64,000 nt of DNA from Chloroflexota bacterium (GCA_016208315.1 JACQYF010000139.1:1-64000), one strand, 5' to 3'; counted from the stretch's first letter, positions 52,501 through 61,476 are shown. The notes: generated from the letters alone by a model not told the origin. Numbers and translations: made by a program.

Positions 52501-53242
52501 GAAAATCCGCAAGTGGAAGCAAGGGACCGAATATCTCAACTGGGGCAGAGATATTGTTGCGGCGATGGCTAAACAGCAGACCAAGCGAATCTCCAGTGGC
52601 GACCTAATCCGTGTCTTGGACGTGGGCTTTGGCGGCGGATCGGACCTTTTGAACGTAAAAAACGCATTGCTTGGCAGAGACGCAGTGCTGTATGGGATTG
52701 ACAGTGATTCGGCGCGAGTGGCTCAGGCATTCGCAAGCGGCATTGTCGGAGTCGAGCTTGATATCGAGCGCGCGAGATTTCCCTTTGACGATTGCTTTTT
52801 CGATATAGTGATTGCCAACCAGGTTTTGGAGCACGCCAAGGAAATCTTTTGGATCCTCTCCGAGATATCGCGAGTGCTCAAACCTGCAGGCATTCTGATT
52901 GCGGGCGTTCCCAATTTGGCGGCTCTCCACAATCGGATGCTCTTGGCAGTTGGCGAGCAGCCAACTTGTATTGATCTGCTCGGTCCCCATGTGCGGGGCT
53001 TTACCAAAAGTGGTTTTGCCCGGTTTGTTGGCGCTGAGAATTATTTCCGCGTCTTGGAGGTCAAGGGCGCCAATTTTTACCCGTTTCCAGCGCAGGTCGC
53101 GCAATGGTTGAGCCGCCGTCTGCCGACGCTTTCCGTCGGCCTCTTCTTCTTGTGCTTGCGGACGGACAAGGAAGGAACGTTCATTCAGGTTTTGAAGAAT
53201 CGCTCGCTTGAAACCGATTTCTTTTCCGGTGCAGCCGTCTAG
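52487..53242 (+). CDS. SAM-dependent methyltransferase
   Basis: The 251-residue protein has 'LIRVLDVGFGGGSDLLNVKN', 'VLYGIDSDSARVAQAFASGI', 'FDIVIANQVLEHAKEIFWIL' and 'EISRVLKPAGILIAGVPN'. It is a class I methyltransferase, probably acting on a glycan. ATG 52487 overlaps the end of the glycosyltransferase and has GGGAGAG upstream; the earlier in-frame start lies inside the previous gene. Confidence 0.83.
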   Translation: MDLIEKIRKWKQGTEYLNWGRDIVAAMAKQQTKRISSGDLIRVLDVGFGGGSDLLNVKNALLGRDAVLYGIDSDSARVAQAFASGIVGVELDIERARFPFDDCFFDIVIANQVLEHAKEIFWILSEISRVLKPAGILIAGVPNLAALHNRMLLAVGEQPTCIDLLGPHVRGFTKSGFARFVGAENYFRVLEVKGANFYPFPAQVAQWLSRRLPTLSVGLFFLCLRTDKEGTFIQVLKNRSLETDFFSGAAV

Positions 53243-53263
53243 AATCGGCTGACTTTATTCGCT

Positions 53264-54406
53264 ATGCGGATTCTCCACGTTTACAAGGACTATTACCCCG
53301 TCGTCGGGGGAATTGAAAATCACGTCAAGCACCTGGCGGAGGCGCAAGCCGCGCGCGGGCACGCCGTGACGGTGCTGGTCAATAGTCTCGACCGGCGCAC
53401 GCGCGTGGAAACGATCAACGGCGTGCGCGTGATTTTCGCCGCGCGTTGGCTGACGATCTCTTCGACGCCGCTCGGCCTCGCGCTGCCGCGTCAAGTCGCG
53501 CGCGAAATGCCGGACATCACCCATTTGCACTTTCCGTACCCGTGGGGCGAACTCGCCAATTATTTCTTCGGACGCGCGCGGCGCACGGTGATGACTTATC
53601 ACAGCGACATCATACGCCAAAAGTATACCCGGGCTCTCTATGCGCCGCTCATGTGGCAAGTGCTGAATCGGGTAAACCGGATTTTGCCGACCAGTCCCAA
53701 CTATGCGAGTTCATCACCCGTTTTGCAGCGAGTGGCTGACAAATGTACCGTTGTGTCGCTGGCAATCAACCCTACACAGTTTGAGTGTGCCGATCTGCAT
53801 GCCGCGCAACAAATCCGCACTCGAATGTCCGCCAACGCCCATAGTCCCATACTGCTCTTCGTCGGCCATCTCCGCTATTACAAGGGCCTCGACTATTTGC
53901 TGCGCGCAATGCCCGAGCTGCCAGGCGCGCGTTTGCTGATCGTCGGCACAGGACCGATGGAGGGCGCGTGGCGCGCGTTGGCGCGCGATCTCGGCCTCGC
54001 CGAGCGCGTGATATTTGCCGGCGCGGTTTCGAATGCGGAACTCCCTGCCTATTATGCGGCCAGCGATATTTTTGTGCTGCCGGCGTCGGAGCGCAGCGAG
54101 GCGTTTGGGTTGGTTCAATTGGAAGCGATGGCGGCGGGCAAACCGGTCGTCTCTACCGAACTGGGCACGGGGACTAGTTTTGTGAACGTGGATGGCGAGA
54201 CGGGATTTGTCGTTCCCGCACGCGACTCGCACGCGCTCGCCGGCGCGATCGCGCGCTTGATGGCGGATGCCGAGCTGTGCGCGCGCCAGGGCGCCGCAGG
54301 GCGAGCGCGCGTCCGCCGCGAATTTACTCTGGAGCGCATGGTAGATCGCGTGATGCAGGTCTATGCGGAGGTTCTGGCTCGGAATTTGATTCCTATAGGT
54401 AGTTAG
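53264..54406 (+). CDS. Glycosyltransferase family 4 protein
   Basis: The 380-residue protein has 'RILHVYKDYYPVVGGIENHV', 'DITHLHFPYPWGELANYFFG', 'TVMTYHSDIIRQKYTR', 'ILLFVGHLRYYKGLDYLLRA', 'ARLLIVGTGPMEGAWRALAR' and 'SERSEAFGLVQLEAMAAGKP'. It resembles GT4 mannosyl/galactosyl transferases. Donor specificity is unknown. The gene starts 21 bases after the methyltransferase stop. Confidence 0.88.
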   Translation: MRILHVYKDYYPVVGGIENHVKHLAEAQAARGHAVTVLVNSLDRRTRVETINGVRVIFAARWLTISSTPLGLALPRQVAREMPDITHLHFPYPWGELANYFFGRARRTVMTYHSDIIRQKYTRALYAPLMWQVLNRVNRILPTSPNYASSSPVLQRVADKCTVVSLAINPTQFECADLHAAQQIRTRMSANAHSPILLFVGHLRYYKGLDYLLRAMPELPGARLLIVGTGPMEGAWRALARDLGLAERVIFAGAVSNAELPAYYAASDIFVLPASERSEAFGLVQLEAMAAGKPVVSTELGTGTSFVNVDGETGFVVPARDSHALAGAIARLMADAELCARQGAAGRARVRREFTLERMVDRVMQVYAEVLARNLIPIGS

Positions 54407-54414
54407 GGTAAAAT
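54386..54414 (+). promoter_or_regulatory. Promoter for the ligase gene (leaderless)
   Basis: TTGATT (54386-54391) and TAAAAT (54409-54414) are 17 bases apart. The -10 ends seven bases before ATG 54422, so the transcript should start at about the start codon. Confidence 0.65.
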
Positions 54415-54421
54415 AGAACTG

Positions 54422-57400
54422 ATGTCAACCCGAATCGCCCTCTTTTGTGACAAGCTTTTGGAAGCCGGCTGGTTGGCGGCGCTGATCGTCGCCCCGCTCT
54501 TTTTCAACGTCTATTCCAGCCGCGTGTTCGAACCGGATAAGATCAGTCTCGTCCGTTCGATCGCCCTCGTGATGGTCGCCGCGTGGATCGTCAAGCAGAT
54601 CGAGACCGGGCTGCCGCGCCAGCCCCTCGCCCAAACCATCCGCGCGCTGCCGCGCGACAACCCATTGATCTTGCCTACGCTCGCCGTCGTCGTCGTATAC
54701 CTTGTCGCGACGATTTTCTCGGTGGCGCCGACGGTCAGTCTGTGGGGGTCGTACCAGCGCTTGCAAGGAACCGATACGACTTTATCGTACATCGCGATCT
54801 TTCTGATTACGGCGAGTTCGCTGCGCACGCGTCCCCAACTCGACCGGATTCTCAATACGGCGATCGTGGTCAGTTTCCCGATTGCGTTCTACGGCATCTT
54901 GCAGCACTATCAACTCGACCCGCTGCCGTGGGGCGGCGACACCACGCTCCGCGTCGCGTCGAACATGGGCAACTCGATTTTCGTCGCGGCCTATTTGATC
55001 ATGATCGTTCCGCTTACGGTGGCGCGGTGGATCGAGACGCTCGCCCGGATCGTGAATGGGATGGAGGCGCGACGGCGCGTAGCGTCCGTGGCCGCTGCCG
55101 GACTGGGATTGATCGCGCTGGCGGCATTGTGGGCTGCGGATTTCGTCCTCGGCACGGCGCTGGCGCTGGCGCTGTTTCTCCTTATCTTTCTGTTTGCCCT
55201 CTTTACCCGCACGAGTTGGCGCGATGTTCTGCTGGCGCTGACATATACGGTCATCCTGGCCGCGCAACTGGTCACGATTCTGTTTTCGCAGAGCCGCGGT
55301 CCCCAATTAGGTCTTGGCGCCGGGCTGTTCGCCTTTGTAGTTCTCGGCGTCTTGGCCGCGATGCGTTACATGGCGCGGCGGTGGCGTCTCATCGCGCTGA
55401 CGGGCATTGTCGCTTCAGCCGCGCTCGCAATCGCATTTCTCGTCGTCTTCAACCTGCCCTCCTCGCCGCTGGAATCGCTCAAGAGCGTGCCGTATATTGG
55501 ACGCTTGGGGCAGATTCTGGATCGCAATTCGCCGACGGCCCAGGTCCGTGAGTTGATCTGGCAGGGCGCGGTCGAGCTGATTTCGCCGCACGAACCGTTG
55601 TGGTCGCCGACCACGGGCGACGACCCGGTCAACCTGATTCGGCCCCTGGTTGGATATGGGCCCGAAGCGATGTACGTTGCCTTTAATCCTTTTTATCCGC
55701 CTGAATTGGGGCGCTTGGAGGCGCGCAATGCGTCGCCCGATCGCTCGCACAACGAGACGCTTGACTCGCTGGTGATGACCGGGCTGTTGGGATTCGGCGC
55801 GTACATTCTGCTGTTCATTTCTATCTTTTATTTCGGGCTTAAATGGCTCGGCGTCATTGATTCGACCCGCGGGCGCAATGCGTTTCTGGCGTTGTGGCTA
55901 GCCGGCGGCGCGGTCTTTGGCCTGGGGTTCAGTCTGGCAAACGGCTGGAACTGGATTGGCGTGGCGCTCCCCTTTGGCATGATCGCCGGTTTCTTGATCT
56001 TCCTGATCGCGGAGGCGGTCCGACGTTTTCGTTCGGAAGCAGGGCCGCGCGATATGAGCCAGGCGCTTTGGCTCAGCGCGCTGGTCGGGGCTTTGCTCGC
56101 CCACTTTGCCGAAATCCACTTTGGCATCGCGATTGTCTCGACGCGCACGTATTTCTGGGTCTATGCCGCGCTGCTCGTCGTGCTCGGAACCTCACCCCCA
56201 TCCCCCGCCCTTCGGGCACCCCCTTCCCCCTCTCCTGTAGGGGCGGGGTCACCCCGCCCTTACAGGGATGGGGGTGAGGTGAGGCGCAAGCGCCGCCGCG
56301 CCGTCGAAAACGCGCGTACCTCGGCGCGCAAGGCGAATGGCGGCGAGAGCATTCCGCTCGGTCCGGTTTTCACGTGGACCGCCGTGACGACGGTGATTCT
56401 GCTGACGATGGCGTTTGAGTTTATGAACAATCAGGCCGGAGTCCCAAGCGCCTTGGATGCGGTGGCGCGCTCGCTTTTCTACAAGGGCGATAGCCAGTCG
56501 TTTGGCATCTTTTTGCTGTTCTTGCTCACGTGGGTGATCGCGGGGATCGTTGGCTTTGGCGAAGAACTCAAGAGCGTCCGCGTGCCGCGAGATGCGTTGG
56601 CGATGGCGGTCGCGCTGTTTACGGTATTGTCGCTCACCGCACTCGTCTGGTACATTCTGTTTCAGATGCGGTGGCTCACCCAGCCCGGCGATCTGACGAA
56701 TGCCTTTATCAATGTTCTCGGCCTCTATTACGTTGCGCTCTTTCTGCTGGTCGGCGCCATTGCGCTGGCGCTGGCGTGGAAAGAATTGCCCGCCGGCGCG
56801 CGGTTCTTGCGCGCGCCCGCGAACGCGGCGGTGGCGCCGGTCCTCGCGATCGCCGTGGCCGCGTTGATTTTCCTGACGAATTATTCCGGTGTGGCCGCGG
56901 ACATTCTCTACAAGTCGGGCAGCAACTTGGACAACGCGGGCGCGTGGGACCGCAGCCAGGAAACCTATCAACGCGCTTTGGAGATGCAGCCGAACCAGGA
57001 CTTTTATTCGCTCTTTCTAGGGCGCGCTTATCTGGAGGGCGCGCGCACGGCAACCGACCCGGCGCAGCGCGCCCGATTGCTGAACCGGGCCGAGCAAGTT
57101 CTTTTGCAGGCGCAGCGTCTCAACCCGCTCAACACCGATCACTCGGCGAACCTCGCGCGCTTGCACCGCATTTGGGCGACGCTGGTGGACGATCCGGCGC
57201 AGAAAACTCTGCACTATGCCAAATCGTCCGAGTATTACCAAGCGGCCATCCGCCTCAGTCCAAACACCGCGTACCTGTATAACGAGTGGAGCCAGACCTA
57301 CTTGCAGGCCGGCGACTTGGAGAAGATGCGCGCCACGCTGGAGCAATCGGTCAGGGTTGACGCGCGGTTCGCGCAGACCTACCTGTATCTCGGCGAATAT

Positions 57401-58255
57401 TATCGCGCGACAAAGGATTACGCGCGCGCCGCGGACAATTACTTCAAGGCGCTTGAACTTGACTCGACCGCGCTGGCCGAACCGGATGGATCGCCCGTCG
57501 CGGCGGCGCTGACCGTGCTCACGCGACCGGAAATTGCCCCGCGCGCGATCGTGGCTTTGCGCGCGGCCAGCGAAGCGAACCCCGCGGCGGTCGCGCCCCA
57601 TTACGCCTTGTCCGACCTCTACAAGCGCAATGGACAAATGGATTTGGCGCGGCAGGAGTTGGAACTGGTCGTCAAGAACGCGCCGGGCGACTATTACGCG
57701 CGGCTGACGCTCGTCAATTTCTACTCCGAGACCGGGCAGATTGACGCCGCCGTGACCGCCATGCGCGGGGTCATGGATTTGCTTTCGCCCACGCGCACTC
57801 CCGATTTTCAACGTTTTCAGGATTTCTATACCCAACTGCAAAACTTGCAGCGCGCGATCCAGAACGCGCAAAAAGCGCCGAACGATGTCGGCGCGCATCG
57901 GACGCTCGCGGCGATGTGGAAGGCGCGCGGTCAGGCGCAGTTCGCCTTGCCCGAGTATCAGACCGTGGCTCGCCTCGCGCCGAGTGACTATGACGCGCAC
58001 AGAAACCTCGTACTCTTGAATCTGCAGCTCAATCAACCCGACGACGCGCAGCGCGCCCTAACGGCGATCACGCCGCTCGCGCCGGACAATGAAAAACCGC
58101 TCTGGCAGAATTTGCAAATGGCGCTCAATTCGCATAAAGCCCAGCAGCTCGATCAGGCGCTCAAGCAGGCGCAAGCCGCGCTCGCCCTCGCCGCCGAAGC
58201 CGACAAGCCCGCCGTGCAAGCGTACGTAACGCTGTTGCAGGAGCAAGTGAAATAG
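54422..58255 (+). CDS. O-antigen ligase/polymerase-like membrane protein with C-terminal TPR domain
   Basis: The very long protein (1277 residues) has about 10-14 membrane segments over residues 15-800, including the Wzy_C/O-antigen ligase block around 'QSRGPQLGLGAGLFAFVVLG' and 'ASPDRSHNETLDSLVMTGLL' (a conserved His-containing loop). The soluble C-terminus of about 400 residues carries TPR-like helices ('QETYQRALEMQPNQDFYSLF', 'YYRATKDYARAADNYFKALE'). It would polymerise or ligate glycan at the outer face and could recruit partners through TPRs. A palindromic repeat (56190-56279) is translated between two membrane blocks as a Pro/Arg-rich loop. Confidence 0.85.
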   Translation: MSTRIALFCDKLLEAGWLAALIVAPLFFNVYSSRVFEPDKISLVRSIALVMVAAWIVKQIETGLPRQPLAQTIRALPRDNPLILPTLAVVVVYLVATIFSVAPTVSLWGSYQRLQGTDTTLSYIAIFLITASSLRTRPQLDRILNTAIVVSFPIAFYGILQHYQLDPLPWGGDTTLRVASNMGNSIFVAAYLIMIVPLTVARWIETLARIVNGMEARRRVASVAAAGLGLIALAALWAADFVLGTALALALFLLIFLFALFTRTSWRDVLLALTYTVILAAQLVTILFSQSRGPQLGLGAGLFAFVVLGVLAAMRYMARRWRLIALTGIVASAALAIAFLVVFNLPSSPLESLKSVPYIGRLGQILDRNSPTAQVRELIWQGAVELISPHEPLWSPTTGDDPVNLIRPLVGYGPEAMYVAFNPFYPPELGRLEARNASPDRSHNETLDSLVMTGLLGFGAYILLFISIFYFGLKWLGVIDSTRGRNAFLALWLAGGAVFGLGFSLANGWNWIGVALPFGMIAGFLIFLIAEAVRRFRSEAGPRDMSQALWLSALVGALLAHFAEIHFGIAIVSTRTYFWVYAALLVVLGTSPPSPALRAPPSPSPVGAGSPRPYRDGGEVRRKRRRAVENARTSARKANGGESIPLGPVFTWTAVTTVILLTMAFEFMNNQAGVPSALDAVARSLFYKGDSQSFGIFLLFLLTWVIAGIVGFGEELKSVRVPRDALAMAVALFTVLSLTALVWYILFQMRWLTQPGDLTNAFINVLGLYYVALFLLVGAIALALAWKELPAGARFLRAPANAAVAPVLAIAVAALIFLTNYSGVAADILYKSGSNLDNAGAWDRSQETYQRALEMQPNQDFYSLFLGRAYLEGARTATDPAQRARLLNRAEQVLLQAQRLNPLNTDHSANLARLHRIWATLVDDPAQKTLHYAKSSEYYQAAIRLSPNTAYLYNEWSQTYLQAGDLEKMRATLEQSVRVDARFAQTYLYLGEYYRATKDYARAADNYFKALELDSTALAEPDGSPVAAALTVLTRPEIAPRAIVALRAASEANPAAVAPHYALSDLYKRNGQMDLARQELELVVKNAPGDYYARLTLVNFYSETGQIDAAVTAMRGVMDLLSPTRTPDFQRFQDFYTQLQNLQRAIQNAQKAPNDVGAHRTLAAMWKARGQAQFALPEYQTVARLAPSDYDAHRNLVLLNLQLNQPDDAQRALTAITPLAPDNEKPLWQNLQMALNSHKAQQLDQALKQAQAALALAAEADKPAVQAYVTLLQEQVK
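56190..56279. repeat. Nested palindromic repeat inside the ligase gene
   Basis: The outer arms CCTCACCCCCATCCC (56190-56204) and its exact inverse (56265-56279) enclose a second palindrome (56234-56266, CCTGTAGGGGCGGGGT and inverse with one G-T pair). It is read in frame as a Pro/Ser/Arg-rich insert. The CTGTAGGGGCG end resembles the element in the 51.6-kb glycosyltransferase. Confidence 0.8.
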
Positions 58256-58331
58256 GCAGGTAGACAGGTACACACGTAAACAGGGATACACGGACCTGTC
58301 TACTTGTCTACCTGTCTACTTGCGTACCTAC
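58256..58331. repeat. AGGTAGAC-type array with inverted arms (copy 2)
   Basis: GCAGGTAGACAGGTACACAC and related units (58256-58284) face complementary units CCTGTCTACTTGTCTACCTG and others (58292-58331). It begins directly after the ligase stop codon and ends just before the WecA-like start. Confidence 0.8.
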
Positions 58332-58333
58332 CA

Positions 58334-59326
58334 ATGGCTACCTTTATGCTCATCTTCGCCACCGCGCTCATCTTTGCGCTGGGTGGCACGCCGCTCGCCA
58401 AGCGCTTGGCCGTCCACATCGGCGCCATAGACCGGCCGAGCGAACGCAAAATTCACGCCAGTCCGATGCCGCTCTTGGGCGGCATCGCGATGTATGGCGC
58501 ATTTCTGATTGCCCTCGTCCTGTTTGCCGACCGGTTCTACATTCCGCAGTTGATCGGCATCGTGGTCGGCGCGACGTGGGTCTCGCTGCTCGGCATTTGG
58601 GACGACCGGGTAGGATTGGGTGCGACGCTCAAGTTGCTGGGGCAGATCTTCGGCGCGCTCATTCTGATCGTGACGGGCGTCACCGCCGACGTTTTCCACA
58701 ACCCGCTGCTCGACATCCCGCTGACGCTCATGTGGATCGTCGGCATTACGAACGCGATGAACTTGTTAGACAACATGGACGGCTTGTCGGGCGGAGTCGC
58801 GGCGTGCGCCTCCGCGTTTTTCTTGTTGATCGCCGCGCTGAACGGACAATATCTCGTGGGGAGTCTTGCGGCAGCGCTGCTCGGCGCATCCGTGGGTTTT
58901 CTCGTCTACAATTTCAATCCCGCCTCGATCTTTATGGGCGATACCGGCAGTCTCTTCCTCGGCTATATGCTGGCCGCGGTCGGACTCAAGCTGCGCTTTA
59001 GCGACCACCCCGATGTCGTGGTTTGGCTTACGCCGCTGCTCGTGCTCGGCCTGCCCATTTTCGATACGACGCTGGTTTTCGTCTCGCGCTTGCGCCGCGG
59101 GCTGAACCCATTGACGCACGGCGGTACCGATCACTTGTCGCACCGGTTGTGCGCGCGCGGCTACACAGCGCGCGAAACCGTGTTGACGCTGTATCTCGTT
59201 TCAGTTATCCTGGGCGTGCTCGCGATGTTTATTGGGCAAGCGGGAATCGTCGAGAGTATTATCGTCGGCGCGGTCGCGCTGGCGGCGGGCGCAATTGGGC
59301 TGTGGAAGTTTGAATTGACTACTTGA
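58334..59326 (+). CDS. Undecaprenyl-phosphate sugar-1-phosphate transferase (WecA/TagO-like)
   Basis: The 330-residue protein has about ten membrane helices and the MraY/WecA family signatures 'RPSERKIHASPMPLLGGIAM', 'NAMNLLDNMDGLSGG' (Asp-rich site), 'NFNPASIFMGDTGSLFLGYM' and the C-terminal His motif 'HGGTDHLSHRL'. It should attach a sugar-1-phosphate, usually GlcNAc-1-P, to the polyprenyl carrier and so start glycan assembly. ATG 58334 was chosen because the upstream frame lies within the repeat array. No ribosome site is evident. Confidence 0.9.
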   Translation: MATFMLIFATALIFALGGTPLAKRLAVHIGAIDRPSERKIHASPMPLLGGIAMYGAFLIALVLFADRFYIPQLIGIVVGATWVSLLGIWDDRVGLGATLKLLGQIFGALILIVTGVTADVFHNPLLDIPLTLMWIVGITNAMNLLDNMDGLSGGVAACASAFFLLIAALNGQYLVGSLAAALLGASVGFLVYNFNPASIFMGDTGSLFLGYMLAAVGLKLRFSDHPDVVVWLTPLLVLGLPIFDTTLVFVSRLRRGLNPLTHGGTDHLSHRLCARGYTARETVLTLYLVSVILGVLAMFIGQAGIVESIIVGAVALAAGAIGLWKFELTT

Positions 59327-59334
59327 CTTGACGC

Positions 59335-60711
59335 ATGGAGGATGCTTTGACGCTTGAAACCACGATTGCAAACAAAACGGCGCGCGTGTCGGTGATCGGC
59401 TTGGGCTATGTGGGTCTGCCGCTCGCCATCGAGTTTGCGCGCGCGGGATTTCCAGTCATCGGCATTGATATTGATGCGCGCAAAGTCGAAAGTCTGACGA
59501 GGGGTGTCAGCTACATTCCCGACGTCAAGAGCGAAGATGTCAAGATCCTCGTGAGCCAAGCCGGTTTTACGGCGACCGGCGATTACGATGTCCTGAAAAG
59601 CGTGGATGTAATTTTTATCTGCGTCCCGACACCTTTCGATCAAATGAAAGCGCCGGACCTGCGGCCGGTCATCTCCGCGACGAAAAGCATCGCCCCTCGC
59701 TTGAAAGCCGGGCAGCTCGTGATCCTGCAAAGCACGACTTATCCGGGCACTACGGAGGAAGTGTGCCTGCCGATTCTCGAAGAAACCGGTCTCAAGGCGG
59801 GCCAGGATTTTCATTTGGCCTTTTCGCCCGAGCGGATTGATCCCGGCGCGACGAGCAGCGCCGGATGGAATGTCAAGAATACTCCCAAAGTGCTGGGCGG
59901 GTTGACGCCGCGCTGTACCGACCTCGCCAAGCAATTGCTCGTGCATCTCACGCCGGAGGTATTCGTCGTCTCTTCGCCACGCGCCGCGGAGATGACGAAG
60001 CTATTGGAGAACATTTTCCGGTCGGTGAATATTGCGCTCGTGAACGAGCTGGCGGTCTTATCGGAGCGGATGGGGATTGATTTCTGGGAAGTGATCGAAG
60101 CGGCGAAAACGAAACCATTCGGCTTTATGCCCTTCTATCCGGGAGCAGGCGTGGGCGGGCACTGTATTCCTGTTGACCCTTATTACCTCTCGTGGAAGGC
60201 GCGTGAGTATGATTTCTTTACGCGCTTTATCGAACTTGCCGCGGAGATTAACGAAGGGATGCCATTCCACGTTATAAAGTTAGTGAGCGATGCGCTGAGC
60301 CGAGAGGGCAAACCGTTGAACAGCGCAAAGGTGCTCGTGCTCGGCGTGTCGTTCAAACGCGATGTGGACGACGCGCGCAACTCACCCGCGGAGCGCGTAA
60401 TCGAACTGCTGCTCGACCGCGGGGCGCAAGTGCGTTACCACGATCCCTACGTGCCAGCGTTCAAAGTGGGCGGCGATGTGTTTCATCGCGAAAAGGTCGA
60501 GTTGCGCTCCGTGTCCTTGACGCCGCAAGCCCTGCGCGAGAGTGACGCCGTGGTTATCGTCACTCCGCACCGCTCCCTCGATTACCGGCTGATCGTCGCC
60601 CACGCGCCCCTCATCGTGGATTCCGCGAACGCGACGGCGGGGCTGGAGCATTCGCAGCGCATCGTGCGGGTAGGCGCGTCGCCGAGCGCAAATGGTGGTA
60701 GAATAAGCTGA
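59335..60711 (+). CDS. UDP-N-acetylhexosamine dehydrogenase (WbpA/WecC-like)
   Basis: The 458-residue nucleotide-sugar dehydrogenase has 'VSVIGLGYVGLPLAIEFARA', 'IFICVPTPFDQMKAPDL', 'LSPERIDPG'-type 'FSPERIDPGATSSA', 'EMTKLLENIFRSVNIALVNE' and the active-site Cys motif 'GAGVGGHCIPVDPYYLSW', with 'LGVSFKRDVDDARNSPAERV' near the end. It would make a UDP-hexuronate such as UDP-GlcNAcA with NAD. ATG 59335 is given, but GGAGGA within its first codons is placed for TTG 59347. Confidence 0.9.
   Translation: MEDALTLETTIANKTARVSVIGLGYVGLPLAIEFARAGFPVIGIDIDARKVESLTRGVSYIPDVKSEDVKILVSQAGFTATGDYDVLKSVDVIFICVPTPFDQMKAPDLRPVISATKSIAPRLKAGQLVILQSTTYPGTTEEVCLPILEETGLKAGQDFHLAFSPERIDPGATSSAGWNVKNTPKVLGGLTPRCTDLAKQLLVHLTPEVFVVSSPRAAEMTKLLENIFRSVNIALVNELAVLSERMGIDFWEVIEAAKTKPFGFMPFYPGAGVGGHCIPVDPYYLSWKAREYDFFTRFIELAAEINEGMPFHVIKLVSDALSREGKPLNSAKVLVLGVSFKRDVDDARNSPAERVIELLLDRGAQVRYHDPYVPAFKVGGDVFHREKVELRSVSLTPQALRESDAVVIVTPHRSLDYRLIVAHAPLIVDSANATAGLEHSQRIVRVGASPSANGGRIS
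60699..60704 (+). promoter_or_regulatory. Possible -10 element for gmk (leaderless)
   Basis: TAGAAT lies six bases before ATG 60711, the same geometry as at udk. No good -35 is visible, so confidence is low. Confidence 0.45.
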
Positions 60712-61340
60712 TGGACGAACATACGGTACTGCCGATTCAATTGCCCGAACGGCCCGCAGTCTTGATCGTCGTTTCCGGGCCCTCCGGGGTCGGCAAAGAT
60801 GCGGCGATCAAGCGCATGCGCGATCTGCGCTATCCCTTTTATTTTCTCGTCACGAATACGACCCGCCCCAAGCGCAGTGACGAAATCGAAGGCGTGGATT
60901 ATCATTTCGTCACCAAAGAGCAGTTTCTCGAAATGCAACAACGCGGCGAGTTTCTCGAGCGCGCGGTGGTGTACGGCTACGACTATGGCAACTCCAAGCG
61001 CGAAGTGAAGGAAGCGTTGGCGCGCGGTCAGGACGTCATCATGCGCATTGACGTGCAAGGCGCGGCGACCATCAAGCGCATGGTGGCGGACGCGATCTTT
61101 ATCTTTCTGCTGCCGCCTTCGATGGAAATACTCGAAGCGCGCCTTCGCAAGCGCCGCACCGAGCCGGAGGACTATTTGCGGCTGCGCTTGCACGCCGCGC
61201 GTCTCGAGATGAACGAAGTAGACAAGTTCGATTACGCGATCGTCAACGAAGACGACGCGCTCGACGAGACGGCGGAGCTGATCTACGCGATCATCCGCGC
61301 CGAGAAATACCGCGTCAAGCCCCGGCGGGTGAATTTATGA
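60711..61340 (+). CDS. gmk: Guanylate kinase
   Basis: The 209-residue enzyme phosphorylates GMP to GDP (EC 2.7.4.8). Motifs: P-loop 'LIVVSGPSGVGKDAAIKRM', 'FLVTNTTRPKRSDEIEGVDY', 'FVTKEQFLEMQQRGEFLERA' and 'VVYGYDYGNSKREVKEALAR', then 'IFLLPPSMEILEARLRKRRT'. The start codon shares one base with the upstream dehydrogenase stop. It begins the housekeeping segment. Confidence 0.95.
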   Translation: MDEHTVLPIQLPERPAVLIVVSGPSGVGKDAAIKRMRDLRYPFYFLVTNTTRPKRSDEIEGVDYHFVTKEQFLEMQQRGEFLERAVVYGYDYGNSKREVKEALARGQDVIMRIDVQGAATIKRMVADAIFIFLLPPSMEILEARLRKRRTEPEDYLRLRLHAARLEMNEVDKFDYAIVNEDDALDETAELIYAIIRAEKYRVKPRRVNL

Positions 61341-61400
61341 TTATCGCGGGCAGGGCATTGACACCGCGCGCCAGCTAAAGCTGATGTTGCCGGGTTCAAC

Positions 61401-61427
61401 GTAGGACAAATTGCCAATTTGTCCTAC
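61401..61427. repeat. 12-bp perfect palindrome overlapping the yebC promoter
   Basis: GTAGGACAAATT (61401-61412) and AATTTGTCCTAC (61416-61427) are exact inverse copies around GCC. It covers the -35 hexamer, so it may be an operator or a dispersed palindrome that donated a promoter part. Confidence 0.7.
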
Positions 61428-61440
61428 AGCGTGGTATAAT
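61411..61440 (+). promoter_or_regulatory. Promoter for yebC
   Basis: TTGCCA (61411-61416) and a perfect TATAAT (61435-61440) with an 18-base spacer. The expected transcript start is near 61447. Confidence 0.7.
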
Positions 61441-61448
61441 GAAATCGG

Positions 61449-61475
61449 ATGGATCAGTTGGCGGAGGGACGATAA
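61449..61475 (+). CDS. Possible 8-codon leader peptide before yebC
   Basis: ATG 61449 opens MDQLAEGR then TAA at 61473-61475, one base before the yebC ATG. It starts eight bases after the -10, so it could be translated as a leaderless frame and coupled to yebC. The GGAGG inside it serves yebC. Chance occurrence is possible. Confidence 0.3.
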   Translation: MDQLAEGR

Positions 61476-61476
61476 A

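Noticed and set aside
57017-58036. Long minus-strand frame of 339 codons
   Set aside because: It is opposite the TPR part of the ligase gene. High GC at codon position three produces such long shadows, and no motif is present.
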